Source: Rhizophagus sp. LPA8_4_AMF (taxonomy: Eukaryota > Glomeromycota > Glomeromycetes > Glomerales > Glomeraceae). Taken from it: a DNA stretch of 20,967 nt. The DNA is taken from positions 1 through 20,967 of the forward strand of contig JADRCO010001246.1 of NCBI GenBank assembly GCA_021464525.1. The letters run 5' to 3'. Below the pieces are notes generated by a model. It was not told where the DNA came from. It was given only the letters and a program-made list of their open reading frames with translations, and searched no databases. The position numbers were made by a program, and so were the translations under genes. Each line of letters opens with the position of its first letter. The stretch's first letter is position 1. Below, piece by piece: positions 1 to 7,446 of the stretch.

Positions 1-66
1 TTACCCTAATCCTTACCCTAATCCTTTACCCTAATCCTAAACTAATTCCTAACCAACCCTATACAA
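1..66. repeat. Degenerate telomere-like CCCTAA repeat
   Basis: The first bases alternate CCCTAA with variants such as TCCTTA and TCCTTTA, giving a 12-13 base unit (TTACCCTAATCC) repeated about three times, followed by weaker copies (CCTAA, ACCAACCCTA). The strand orientation, CCCTAA at the left edge, is that expected for a left chromosome end in organisms with TTAGGG telomeres. The units are not perfect, so this could be subtelomeric or interstitial telomere-like DNA rather than a functional telomere. Confidence 0.65.
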
Positions 67-68
67 AC

Positions 69-296
69 ATTCCGCCCTAACTGTAATCTTATAATATTTA
101 CCTGATGAATAATATTCCTATCCATTTTCAACTCTTTTTTTTTATAAGAAAATCCTTCTTGCGAAGCATAACGTTCCAGATGACCTTCTAGTTCTTCCTA
201 TGTCTGAAATTTTGCACCTACAACCAACATAATACGAAGTTCATTTTCCTCATCACTAGAAGTGGAATTTTCATTAACATATTCACAACAGTCCAT
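69..296 (-). pseudogene. Broken N-terminal fragment of a FAR1-domain (MULE-type) transposase
   Basis: Reading from an ATG at 296 on the minus strand gives an acidic start (MDCCEYVNENSTSSDEENEL), then the FAR1-like pattern F-Q-T-stop-EELEGHLERYASQ and EGFSYKKK. In FAR1/MULE proteins this segment is the WRKY-like zinc DNA-binding region, with the usual order 'F.s.eel...l..ya...GF'. A TAG replaces what is probably a tryptophan codon after F-Q-T. After the lysine run the frame shifts, and a second frame continues (KKRVENG, stop, EYYSSGKYY) to the edge of the telomere-like repeat, where homology is lost. The transposase core is absent, so this is a relic cut off next to the repeat. Confidence 0.7.
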
Positions 297-434
297 TATT
301 AAAATATGTACCAAAAGAAAAGGAGGTAGGTGACGAAAAAGTAAAAAAAAAAATAAAAAAGGACAATCTGTAAGAAAAAAATTTTAATTTAAAATAGTTT
401 AATCAAATGAAGTCATAGTAATAATTCACATGAT

Positions 435-583
435 CAGATGAAATCACCTGTGGTGATGCCTAGTATTTTCCTTTATTATAAATTTTTTTTTTAGTGATGT
501 AAACAATGATAAATTTTTTTATTGTTTTTATTTTTTTAATTAGTAATAATAAATAAATTGCTTCGTAATTATGATTTCATCTG
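435..583. repeat. 12-bp inverted repeat pair, possible small MITE remnant
   Basis: CAGATGAAATCA at 435-446 is matched by its exact reverse complement TGATTTCATCTG at 572-583. A small hairpin (ATCACC-tgt-GGTGAT, 443-457) sits inside the left arm. No clear target duplication flanks the pair, so an element is possible but unproven. Confidence 0.35.
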
Positions 584-811
584 TTAAAATCATGCCAAGA
601 ATAGTATGATCAAATTTCGGAAATATTAAATTACACTAAAGATCAGATGGATAATACTGCGAACATTTATTAAACAATTTTTTGAATATTGTATCTATTG
701 TTCAATTACCGTAACTATTATTACTCATCATAAACAATAATTACTAAGAACAGAATCAGTGGCTTGCTGCGGAAGTTCAGTAAGTTATTCTGCTTATGGA
801 ATAAATCATAA

Positions 812-875
812 CTAGTGATGGGAACCGTTAAAGGGTTTGAAGCGGGTTTCACGGCTCTAGGGTTTTAATTTATTT
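812..875. mobile_element. hAT-like terminal sequence, remnant
   Basis: A GC-richer island in AT-rich DNA begins CTAGTGATGGGAACCG and continues with GGGTTTGAAG, GGGTTTCACGG and CTAGGGTTTTAA. The opening resembles hAT terminal inverted repeats, which commonly begin with a C/TAG.GATG-type sequence. No matching opposite end was found nearby, so this would be a solo end. A related start (CTAGAGATGCG) is seen inside intron 2 of CRN copy B. Confidence 0.3.
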
Positions 876-1052
876 TAAGTGTTACATTTCTAGTATAGTT
901 AATTGAATGAACTTTTATAAAACACATTAATTTATGATTAAAATGAGAATTTTTCTGTTCAAGATTCTTTACAAATGAAATAAAAAACATAATAAGTGAA
1001 TTAATTAAATATAAAAAATAAATAATTAAATAAATAAATTACTGAGCTTAAT

Positions 1053-1250
1053 TCAAAGAATCATAGAAGTTAATCTCTCCTCATCAATTTTCTCTTGTAA
1101 CCTTTTACATTTTTTGATACGTTTAAGTCTCTCAAACGAAAATGATCTATTTAGAATATTTTGAGAGAACAGACCCGTGAAATTGCCACAAATGTGAGAT
1201 CGGCAGCATATTCTTTTCCCCAAGCTCCACAACAGCCTTTTTTAATGTTA
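1053..1250 (-). pseudogene. C-terminal fragment of a PIF1-like DNA helicase
   Basis: Three overlapping minus-strand frames read as consecutive pieces of a PIF1/RecD-type helicase C-terminus. First comes LTLKKAVVELG. Then KEYAADLTFVAISRVCSL carries the motif VI-like core T-F-V-A-x-S-R-V. Last is SFSFERLKRIKKCKRLQEKI, which runs on to a TGA at 1055-1053. A one-base shift lies near 1220 and another near 1160, and a TAG stands where the 'SQG' of motif V should be. PIF1-like helicases unwind DNA 5' to 3'; in fungal genomes such fragments also derive from Helitrons. No upstream helicase motifs are present in 1251-1480, so this is a decayed tail. Confidence 0.8.
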
Positions 1251-1494
1251 GTTCCTATGTATTTTACTAAACTCAATTAATATATTTACCAGGCTCAATC
1301 AATTACAAATGGTTTAATTTAAAGTCTAAATTAGCTACGCGAAATATAAATTAGTCTTTTCCTAAATCGCCTTATCCATACCCAAAATATTGCATTGGAG
1401 GAAAGTATTGCAAAGCTTTCCTAACTTTACCTTAAGCTGGTACTGTAAGAAAATTTCGTGCTTAACATAGATCACATTCTGGACGGGCTCACGG

Positions 1495-1690
1495 GCATGG
1501 ATGAAGTAGACTATATATGTAGATCATTGATCACGTGTGTGTCCAGACGGACAGACATTGCATGGATGAAGTCTACTATATTTTTAGATCATTGATTACG
1601 TGTCCGGATGGACAGACATTGCATGGATGAAGTCTACTATATATGTAGATCATTGATCATGTGTCCGGACGGACAGACATTGCATAGACG
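1495..1690. repeat. Tandem repeat, three 61-65 bp units
   Basis: Units start at GCATGGATGAAGT at 1495, 1560 and 1621, with a truncated fourth start at 1682. The first unit is 65 bp because of an extra GTGT; the next two are 61 bp. Each unit has two palindromic blocks: TCTAC-tatatat-GTAGA and TGTCC-ggac-GGACA, with GATCATTGATC between. Copies differ at only a few positions, so the array is fairly young. Confidence 0.9.
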
Positions 1691-1766
1691 TAAATGTCCT
1701 CCGCATCCGCTTCGGACAATAAATATAAATTAATATTTTTCATTTTTCTTTCCATTTTTGCCTTAG

Positions 1767-2008
1767 GTTTAACAAATGAGCAGATCCATCGGCTAAAAGA
1801 AGAATATTTTTCTTACCTTCAAATGGAGGGAACTGATTGTAATACTAGCTAAGGGTAGGTGTCCAATTTTTTTTTCGTTTTTTTTTTATTTTTATTTATA
1901 TTTATTAAAATCAATTAAATAATGAATTTATAATAAAAATTAATATCTTTATTTTAGGTTTAATTTTAACTTCGGAATTGGTCAAAATGGAATGCTGCGC
2001 CAAATATG
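1767..2008 (+). pseudogene. Possible exon debris of an unidentified gene
   Basis: After a pyrimidine-rich TTTTTGCCTTAG acceptor at 1766, the frame from 1769 reads 27 codons with balanced composition (LTNEQIHRLKEEYFSYLQM, then EGTDCNTS) and stops at 1850-1852. A second acceptor-like TTATTTTAG at 1957 precedes FNFNFGIGQNGMLRQIW, followed by a possible donor ATG|GTAACT at 2009. The second piece faintly resembles the segment before the DDE domain of MULE transposases, but I do not recognise the gene. Both look like relics rather than working exons. Confidence 0.3.
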
Positions 2009-2340
2009 GTAACTCTAACTCCCAGTGATCAGTTTTACCTGTTTTTTCCTATTTCTAATCATTAACAATTTGATTTGATTTCAGAATAGGTGGGCAGATA
2101 TATGATAGAATAATCTGGTAAATTCTGAATAAAAAAGTTGATTAATTTCTAAATATTATCTAATTAAACTATTTACTCACTTTGGGATCATCTAGACTTC
2201 AAAATGTAAGATCTAAAATGGATCAGCCACCTCATTATGACAAATTATAAATAACTTTTTTATAATTTAATTCATTAAAAAAATAATAATATTTTTGATT
2301 GTCCTTACAATATCTTTTTTTTTTGTACTAACTCAGAACA

Positions 2341-2585
2341 GATGGTAAGTTCGGGTAGCACATAGTGATTACGCCAATTTTATTTTCAGATTTTCTACAT
2401 TGTTGATGTCAATAACAACTGCCTATTAATATCACTTCGGATGGAAATGGCCAGTTCTGGATGACACACAGTATTACGTCAATTTTCATTTCATATTGTT
2501 CTGTATTGTTGGCAGCAATAATAAATGATTACTAATTTCACTTTGGATGGAATGGCCAGTTCGGATAGCACACAGTAGTTACACC
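2341..2585. repeat. Tandem repeat, about 2.3 copies of a 105-bp unit
   Basis: The anchor AGTTC(T)GGATAGCACACAGT-like block occurs at 2348, 2453 and 2558, exactly 105 bases apart. Each unit also carries TTACGCCAATTTT, a TTGTTGATGTC/TTGTTGGCAGC segment and CACTT(T/C)GGATGGAATGGCC. The copies are diverged by substitutions but keep length, and the array ends about 175 bases upstream of the gene at 2762. Confidence 0.9.
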
Positions 2586-2713
2586 AAGAAAAAAATTTAA
2601 TTGGTCCAAATATGAAGTTATTGAACTTGCGCGTTTTATTAATTTTCTTTGAAAATAATATATATTGACATATTACTCAAAGAAATATTTTGTAAATTTT
2701 TTTTTTACTTCAT

Positions 2714-2720
2714 TATAAAA
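2714..2720 (+). promoter_or_regulatory. TATA-like box of the gene at 2762
   Basis: TATAAAA lies 48 bases upstream of the ATG, a plausible spacing for a fungal core promoter. The leader is short and A-rich and ends TGATAAAAC before the ATG. Confidence 0.4.
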
Positions 2721-2761
2721 ATCATTTTTGTAATCAAAACTTACTAAAATTTTGATAAAAC

Positions 2762-3034
2762 ATGCCTTGTAATTTAAACACAATCTGCTATATTGATCAA
2801 CATAACGAAATAGCTAGAAAGTCAAATTTCGTTGTTAATGTTGTGGAAATAGTTAACTCAAGACATCAAAATATTAACATTTATGTTCACATTATTGCAT
2901 TTTATCCAAAAGATATAACCAGAGATAGTGATCTAGAAAGATTTATCAAAGGAGATATAATTCAAGTGCAAGGGAAATTTTCAATTATTGAAACAGAAAT
3001 AGATGATAATAAAATTAGGATCATTAAAGTATAA
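2762..3034 (+). CDS. Small hypothetical protein with an OB-fold-like pattern
   Basis: An uninterrupted 90-residue frame with codon use typical of a real AT-rich gene. The residues alternate in a pattern suggesting a small beta-barrel: strands near 22-33 (SNFVVNVVEIVN) and 38-49 (INIYVHIIAFYP), a charged helix-like stretch near 54-63 (RDSDLERFIK), then strands near 65-90 ending IRIIKV. The GDIIQVQGKFSI segment resembles the OB-fold strand that lines a nucleic-acid-binding groove. I recall similar, longer proteins in Rhizophagus genomes, so this may be a C-terminally shortened member. Function is not known; nucleic-acid binding is only an inference. A TATA-like box lies 48 bases upstream and an AATAAA follows at 3052-3057. 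Confidence 0.6.
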   Translation: MPCNLNTICYIDQHNEIARKSNFVVNVVEIVNSRHQNINIYVHIIAFYPKDITRDSDLERFIKGDIIQVQGKFSIIETEIDDNKIRIIKV

Positions 3035-3192
3035 AAACTTAATTTTCTATAAATAAATGCCTTTCTTATCAGTCTTATTTTATTAATAATCAAAAAAGAA
3101 TTCATTACATCATCTTATTATTATCCATAAATTTAGATAATATGAAAATCAATATCCAATCTTTTTTAAATATTAATAAAATTACTACTAGC

Positions 3193-3207
3193 GGCGACGA
3201 AGTCGCC
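3193..3207. repeat. GC-rich perfect hairpin
   Basis: GGCGAC-gaa-GTCGCC forms a perfect six-base stem with a three-base loop in surroundings that are almost all A and T. It looks like a transposon-end or recombination relic; it is not followed by a T run on either side. Confidence 0.5.
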
Positions 3208-3246
3208 ACACATCAGAATCCTCTAGTTTTAATAAAATAACTAAGA

Positions 3247-3453
3247 GTTGAATTAGGACCCCGAAATATATATACAGAGGTAAGGTGGCGGCCAAAAAAA
3301 ATTTACTATTATCTGTACGCATTTTTTCAGGGCCAGAATTATGATAATTTCGGTCAGTATCCAAAAAAGGTAATAGCTTTCCACCAGAAATTTTCTATAT
3401 AAGGAAAGATTTTCATGATTTTTTGGGATGATTGTTTTGGGTCCTGTTGAATT
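3247..3453. mobile_element. 191-bp MITE with 8-bp target duplication (hAT-like)
   Basis: GTTGAATT occurs directly at 3247-3254 and 3446-3453. Between them the sequence starts AGGACCCCGAAA and ends TTTTGGGTCCT, so the ends form an exact seven-base inverted repeat (AGGACCC) abutting the duplication, with partial matching further in. An 8-bp duplication is the hallmark of hAT-superfamily insertion. The interior has no convincing transposase frame, so it is non-autonomous. A minus-strand open frame across it is incidental. Confidence 0.75.
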
Positions 3454-3594
3454 CCGAACAAAGCACGATAGGGAGCAAAGCAAGGGAAAGAAAGAGTATG
3501 TAGGTTACACCAGTGGTATGTTTTACTTGTACGTTTATTAAAATTTGAACTAAGGGGTGGATAAAGGAAGAGTACTTAACAATCAATTATAGCC

Positions 3595-4622
3595 CTAGTA
3601 AACAAAAGCATTTAATATAAGCATGAATTTTTTTGTTGATTCATCGTCAGTAAATATTGCATTCAATACATTCATTGAGATGTTAACAAGTATAACAGGT
3701 CCAATTTTTACAACATCAAGGTTAATTTCCTAATAAAAAAGGAGGAGATAAAGGAAATTGCGGCGGAAAAACTACGTTGGTTTAGTAAAACATCGCTTAA
3801 ATGGTGGATATTCTCTAAGCATACTTACATTTTTCTCGTGTTCCTCACAAATTGATGAAATATCTAATTCTCTTAAATTATCTCCATCCAACTCGTCAGG
3901 TAAAGTTTCGTATATTTCTTTGTGTCTCTCATTCATCCCCTTTTTGTCTAATCAAATAAAAGAATGAGATATTAGTCACAGTAAATTTATTTATTTTTTT
4001 TTTTTTTGTTTTATTTTATCTTTTTTTGAAAATTAAATTTTTCCAATTTTTATGAATAAACGGATTATCCGTAATCTATCCGGATCAATCTGTATCCACG
4101 TCCGAATCGGCGGATGATCCGAATCTGCGGATCACGGAAGTCATAACATACCTTTTTTTTGTTGGTAATTATCTGGAATATTAAATAAAACAAATAGATT
4201 TAAGCACGTCAGGCAGAATTGATATTTTTCACTGAAAACTTTGAGAGGTAAGACACTTACCAGTAGTAGTGGCAGCTGAAATGATGATATGAACCTTATA
4301 ATGTAGAGGATTATCTGGAAAATTATCTTTAAGCATCGTCAATGGCCTCATCTTCTTGCCATTGAATTTCTTTGTCATCTTCAGTGGAAACATTTATAAG
4401 ATCGTCTTCAGCGACATCAACCTTCCAAAGGTTCATATCATCGGGATCATTAATACTAAATTTACTTTTCTTCATAAGAAAGATATACTTCTTGAGGTGT
4501 AAAATTTGAAGTTCTTCGATATTATGTTCAACATCATTTATGATGACTTTTTCGCCAAGTTCAGTCGAGAATATTTCGTTGGTAGAGTCACCTAGAATAT
4601 AGCAATTTAATGAGATACGCAT
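3595..4622 (-). pseudogene. Crinkler (CRN) family gene, copy A, four exons, frameshifted
   Basis: Exon 1 (4622-4261) starts MRISLNCYILGDSTNEIFS and carries a CRN ubiquitin-like N-terminus, with the LWKVDV landmark and an acidic tail (EDDLINVSTEDD). Splicing is inferred: exon 2 (4172-4152) between TTCCAG and GTATGT, exon 3 (3947-3829) reading ERHKEIYETLPDELDG, exon 4 (3729-3595) reading EINLDVVKIGPVILVNISMN and on to TAG. Phases match at all joins except that exon 1 lacks two bases relative to copy B near 4371-4376, so translation stops early at 4331-4329. CRN proteins in oomycetes and mycorrhizal fungi are modular, often nuclear-acting effector-like proteins; the variable C-terminus decides function and here is short and unrecognised. 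I chose the start at 4622, not 4652, because copy B conserves this methionine. Without intron-3 splicing the frame ends VSMLREYPPFKRCFTKPT. Confidence 0.8.
4061..4137. repeat. GGATCCG-rich palindromic cluster in CRN A intron 2
   Basis: CGGATTATCCG, TCCGGATCAATC, TCCGAATCGGCGGATGATCCG and TGCGGATCACGG follow each other, a dense set of short palindromes built on GGAT/ATCC. It resembles subterminal repeats of a DNA transposon. Copy B keeps the last part (11641-11687) plus a CTAGAGATGCG end that A has lost. Confidence 0.5.
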
Positions 4623-4710
4623 TATGACGATTTCATAAGAATGGTTTAGCAAGTTTTTAACTTTTGAAAAAAGTTTGAGAGAAAAGATTTGTGAAAGAAA
4701 AGTTTGAGGG

Positions 4711-4862
4711 TATCTTATATAATCGTGATTAATAATAAAAGAGACTCGTGATAGACTCTTGATCAGTAGCTGGTTATGACGACATAGGTACTTAAAAAAA
4801 GTAAAAGAATTAATTTATCAGTAAAAATTATGGCTGCTGCGCAATTTACGATCAAATGATGA
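4711..4862 (-). promoter_or_regulatory. Upstream regulatory block of CRN A
   Basis: In plus-strand order the block holds a TATA-like core (TATATAAG on the minus strand, 4721-4714, about 92 bases before the ATG), ATCGTGATTAATAATAAAA, AGACTCGTGATAG, TTATGACGACATAGG, TTTATCAGTAAAAA and TGCGCAATTTACGATCA. The same ordered words precede CRN B and the unrelated gene at 16380-17038. Confidence 0.6.
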
Positions 4863-5060
4863 CATGAATATTTGTTTATAATTATAATATTGAAAAATAT
4901 TATATACTAGTTGGAAAGTAAAATATGCGTCAGCATATGAACAATATAATAAAAAGTATAATAATAAATATAGTCAAATTATTTTTACCTAATTTATTGC
5001 AGTATTTATCTCATTCCATATTATTTCTTATTAGTCATTTTAAATAATTTTTACTAACAA

Positions 5061-5512
5061 GCTAGGCTAAGCAAATAACTCATGCATCGGAAGCCATATA
5101 TTGATGCATAGACTGTAAGTAGTGGTAAAAAATATAATACGGTGGTTGATCAATATGGGTTACTTTCTATTGCAATATCAATATTACGAGAAATATTGTA
5201 ATCCTGATATAATAATAGCATGACGTTATTTGTGATAGAGAAGTCAACATGCGAAAATACGTTCACATCAAGAATAGCAACTATTAAGTTACGTAGCAGC
5301 CTTGAAAGGAATCAAACTTCATAATTACATAGGACGTGTATATATTGGAATATTCTTACAATGAATTTAACGCAAAATTTTAATTCCGTAACACGGAAGA
5401 AAAGAGAAATTCTTAAGTTCCAATATATGCATGAACAACTAATTATTTGTATATAAATGTCGCTACATAATCTCATATTTTATCAAAAGCTTGATAGATG
5501 TAAAATAACATA
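5061..5512. other. Gene-poor stretch with weak coding-like pieces
   Basis: Short plus-strand frames look mildly protein-like: 5220-5324 reads MTLFVIEKSTCENTFTSRIA and on for 34 residues, and another frame near 5292 reads YVAALKGIKLHNYIGRVYIG. I cannot assign either to a family. They may be debris from the gene whose relic begins at 5513. Confidence 0.3.
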
Positions 5513-5803
5513 ATGGAACTTACAAATGAAATGAGCTTTGATCCAACACCGAAATTAAAATATAGTCCCATATCAATATTGTTTCTTCCTTTTAATAGCG
5601 AAAAACTTAGGTGCAATAATTGTGGAAATTAGTATTATGCCACAAATTTATATAGACAGAAATATTGTAAACAATGATTATTCTCATATATAGAAAGTAT
5701 AGCGGATGATAACGTATATTTTGACGTATATATTATTACACATCATACTCAGCATGAATCAACGCATAAAGTTATGCCACTACCAAGAATAAACATTAGA
5801 TAA
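5513..5803 (+). pseudogene. N-terminal piece of an expanded kinase-family protein
   Basis: From the ATG the frame is in register for 97 codons with only two stops (TAG at 5630-5632, then a TGA). It reads DPTPKLKYSPISILFLPFN, then a zinc-knuckle-like CNNCGN, stop, YYATNLYRQKYCK. In Rhizophagus protein-kinase-like proteins the N-terminal 'DPTPRLK.SPIPILF..FN' and 'C.YCG..Y....F.QKYC..C' patterns precede the kinase domain; the second cysteine of the last pair is replaced here (CKQ then stop). The rest (DDNVYFDVYIITHH) also fits the family. The kinase domain does not follow; the reading ends at TAA 5801-5803. Confidence 0.75.
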
Positions 5804-6158
5804 AACTCATAAGAATATACTTCAGCAAATTTTTAAGTAATTTATTATAAAATTGGTATAGTAATGGTATTATTAATTACCATACCTGTTTGTACATATC
5901 AAAAAATATATATATACAAATTAAACAAATAAATCGTGAGTGATAAATTTGACACAATCAATATTTGAATAATTGAGACATTTAGCATAACTTAATCTCA
6001 AGAAATTAAAAGAACAAAAAAGTAAAGTCTCTGGAAAAAATAACATAATGTACAAATGAAGTATAACAATATGCCGAAATATTATGAAAAATGAACTTAG
6101 TATAAAAATAATCCATCTAATCAAAGTTTTAATTTGAATGTTAATTAACAAAAACAAT
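5804..6158. other. AT-rich gap, nothing recognised
   Basis: No coding or repeat structure could be supported. A 78-residue minus-strand open frame is dominated by I, L, F and Y codons and looks like an AT-composition artefact. Confidence 0.5.
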
Positions 6159-6238
6159 GGCTCCTCACTAGTTGTCAGAAATAATCATAAAAAATCATTT
6201 TGGTTGAAAAAAATTATTGAGACAACCAGTGAGGAGCC
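6159..6238. mobile_element. 80-bp hairpin MITE with 18-bp inverted ends
   Basis: GGCTCCTCACTAGTTGTC (6159-6176) and GACAACCAGTGAGGAGCC (6221-6238) are inverted with 17 of 18 bases matching. The 44-base core is A+T only apart from a few bases. No clear target duplication is visible, so the superfamily is unknown. The single-stranded form would fold into a near-perfect stem. Confidence 0.75.
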
Positions 6239-6436
6239 GTAATTCTGTATACGAAACAGAGCAATAAATCGAATGTGGTATAACGACAAATCGCTACGCC
6301 ACAAAGTTTGATTTATAATATTTGGTTCACGTGACCGTTCAAACAACACGGTGACGACTATTTATGTGACAAATAGTGTTTTGACAAAAAAACGGAAACA
6401 CGAAGGGTGTGACGGTGATGACATATAAAATTCATG

Positions 6437-6492
6437 GGTATATAAGTCTGGGAAAAAAAAGAAAACAATGCTGCGTTACAGAAAATGATAAA
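6437..6492 (+). promoter_or_regulatory. Orphan TATA box and start codon
   Basis: GGGTATATAAGTCTGGG is a strong TATA-like core preceded by about 130 bases of unusually GC-rich sequence for this region (ACGGTGACGACTATTT, GGGTGTGACGGTGATGACA). An ATG follows at 6468 with an A-rich leader, but its frame ends after six codons (MLRYRK). It looks like a promoter that has lost its gene or drives an untranslated RNA. Confidence 0.4.
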
Positions 6493-6916
6493 GCGTATGG
6501 AAAAATGTATATTTAATCAAAATTTTAATTCAAATACGAATAAACTAATAAATGTAAGGTGGTCGAAAAATATTGACAAATAATTGCACGCCCGTACTTA
6601 TTGCAATTCGAATGATCATAAATAATTAGCAAATAAGCTTTTTGATGATTACAAAAAAACTTCTTACAAAAGCTCCGTACACAGTTTTTTCAATCTTTTA
6701 TAATTAATTCATGTTACACCTTGCATGGAAAAAATTTTATTGAAATTCTAAACGACGCCTACCGACATGGTGTTACAGATAATTTTTTCTACAACAGAAT
6801 TCATATAATGCAGATTAAATCCAAATGAAAATACACACAAATTGATCATCCCTTTTTGAATGACATCATCTCGCATCTGATAATCAATATGACTTTCAAA
6901 TTTGCAAGTATGTCGC

Positions 6917-7035
6917 ATTTTTTGCCGAATATTTTCCATTTAAATTAAAAAAGATTTTATTTAATCATTTTATACTTTTAAAATTAGATATTCATCGTTT
7001 TATTAAATGAACTTTAGAGATGATTATTAATAGAT
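6917..7035. repeat. Dispersed repeat, copy 1 (paired with 9655-9775)
   Basis: TTTTGCCGAATATTTTCCATTTAAATT...TTATTAAATGAACTTTAGAGATGATTATTA aligns along about 120 bases with 9655-9775 in the same orientation, with small indels. The longest shared words are TTTATTAAATGAACTTTAGA and AAATTAAAAAA. Confidence 0.75.
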
Positions 7036-7446
7036 CTCTACAAAGAAAAAAATTTATTATTGTTTTTATTTTTTTTTGCCTTTCACTAAAAAGGTTTAAA
7101 AATTCGGTTTATTTACTGTTACACCAGTGCCTGCATGCATTCTATGAAGAATTTAACTTAGAAATTTTTTCTATACAGAAATCCTTGGTATGAAATGAAT
7201 AAAACATAAATTAAAAAAAAAACTTTTCTTATTTTCAAACTTTTGTAATCTCTTTTCAAAAAAAAAGTATTTTTCGTCGATTTTATTGTTAAGAATGACT
7301 TTCTTACAGCACAAATCATTTGTAATTTCTCCTCAAAGTATGTACTTGCAACACGATATTTATAGCAGGAAAAAAAAATAAGCCTATATTTTATCAAACC
7401 AAAATTTGTGGCGTAGCGATAAAGTCGTTATACCGCAAACGATTTA

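Larger units (their letters stand above)
297..1052. other. AT-rich stretch with no recognisable gene
   Basis: No open frame of useful length and no recognisable protein fragment on either strand. It contains long A and T runs, one inverted-repeat pair (435-583) and one short GC-richer transposon-end-like block (812-875), listed separately. Confidence 0.6.
3731..5060. repeat. Segmental duplication, copy A (paired with 11127-12615)
   Basis: From intron 3 of the CRN gene through its upstream region the DNA aligns with 11127-12615 in the same orientation. Matching landmarks include the intron-3 acceptor tract, GCCTAATCAAATAAAAG-type acceptor, exons 1-3, the promoter block, a palindrome ATATGC-gtca-GCATAT (4923-4938) and ATTTTTACCTAATT plus TTAGTCATTTTAA near 5030. 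Homology stops abruptly at the exon-4 boundary on the low-coordinate side. Confidence 0.85.
6265..7446. mobile_element. 1.2-kb segment bounded by about 55-bp inverted repeats
   Basis: The left arm starts TAAATCGAATGTGGTATAAC and continues GACAAATCGCTACGCCACAAA then GTTTGAT. The right arm, read inward on the opposite strand from 7446, starts TAAATCGTTTGCGGTATAAC and continues GACTTTATCGCTACGCCACAAA then GGTTTGAT. A TA dinucleotide lies at both outer edges, compatible with Tc1/mariner-type insertion, but this is only suggestive. The interior has no transposase that I recognise, so it is either non-autonomous or chance pairing of two solo ends. It contains a promoter-like site at 6437 and a doubtful 63-residue frame on the minus strand (6939-6748). 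Confidence 0.65.

Noticed and set aside
320..345. AAGGAGGTAGGTGA resembling a bacterial ribosome binding site
   Set aside because: The window is eukaryotic (spliced genes, TATA boxes); there is no frame behind it.
1850..1862. Isolated AAGGGTAGG and, at 8990, TTAGGGTT telomere-like words
   Set aside because: Single short matches are expected by chance and are not arrays.
3253..3483. 76-residue minus-strand open frame
   Set aside because: It lies across the 191-bp MITE, starts and ends outside it, and has no family signature; it is an accidental frame.
3758..3967. 69-residue plus-strand open frame
   Set aside because: It is antisense to CRN A exon 3 and intron 3, whose minus-strand reading is conserved in the paralogue.
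6748..6939. 63-residue minus-strand frame inside the 1.2-kb inverted-repeat segment
   Set aside because: Composition is moderately protein-like, but part of it is shared with the dispersed repeat at 9655-9775, where the frame is broken, and no family is recognised.
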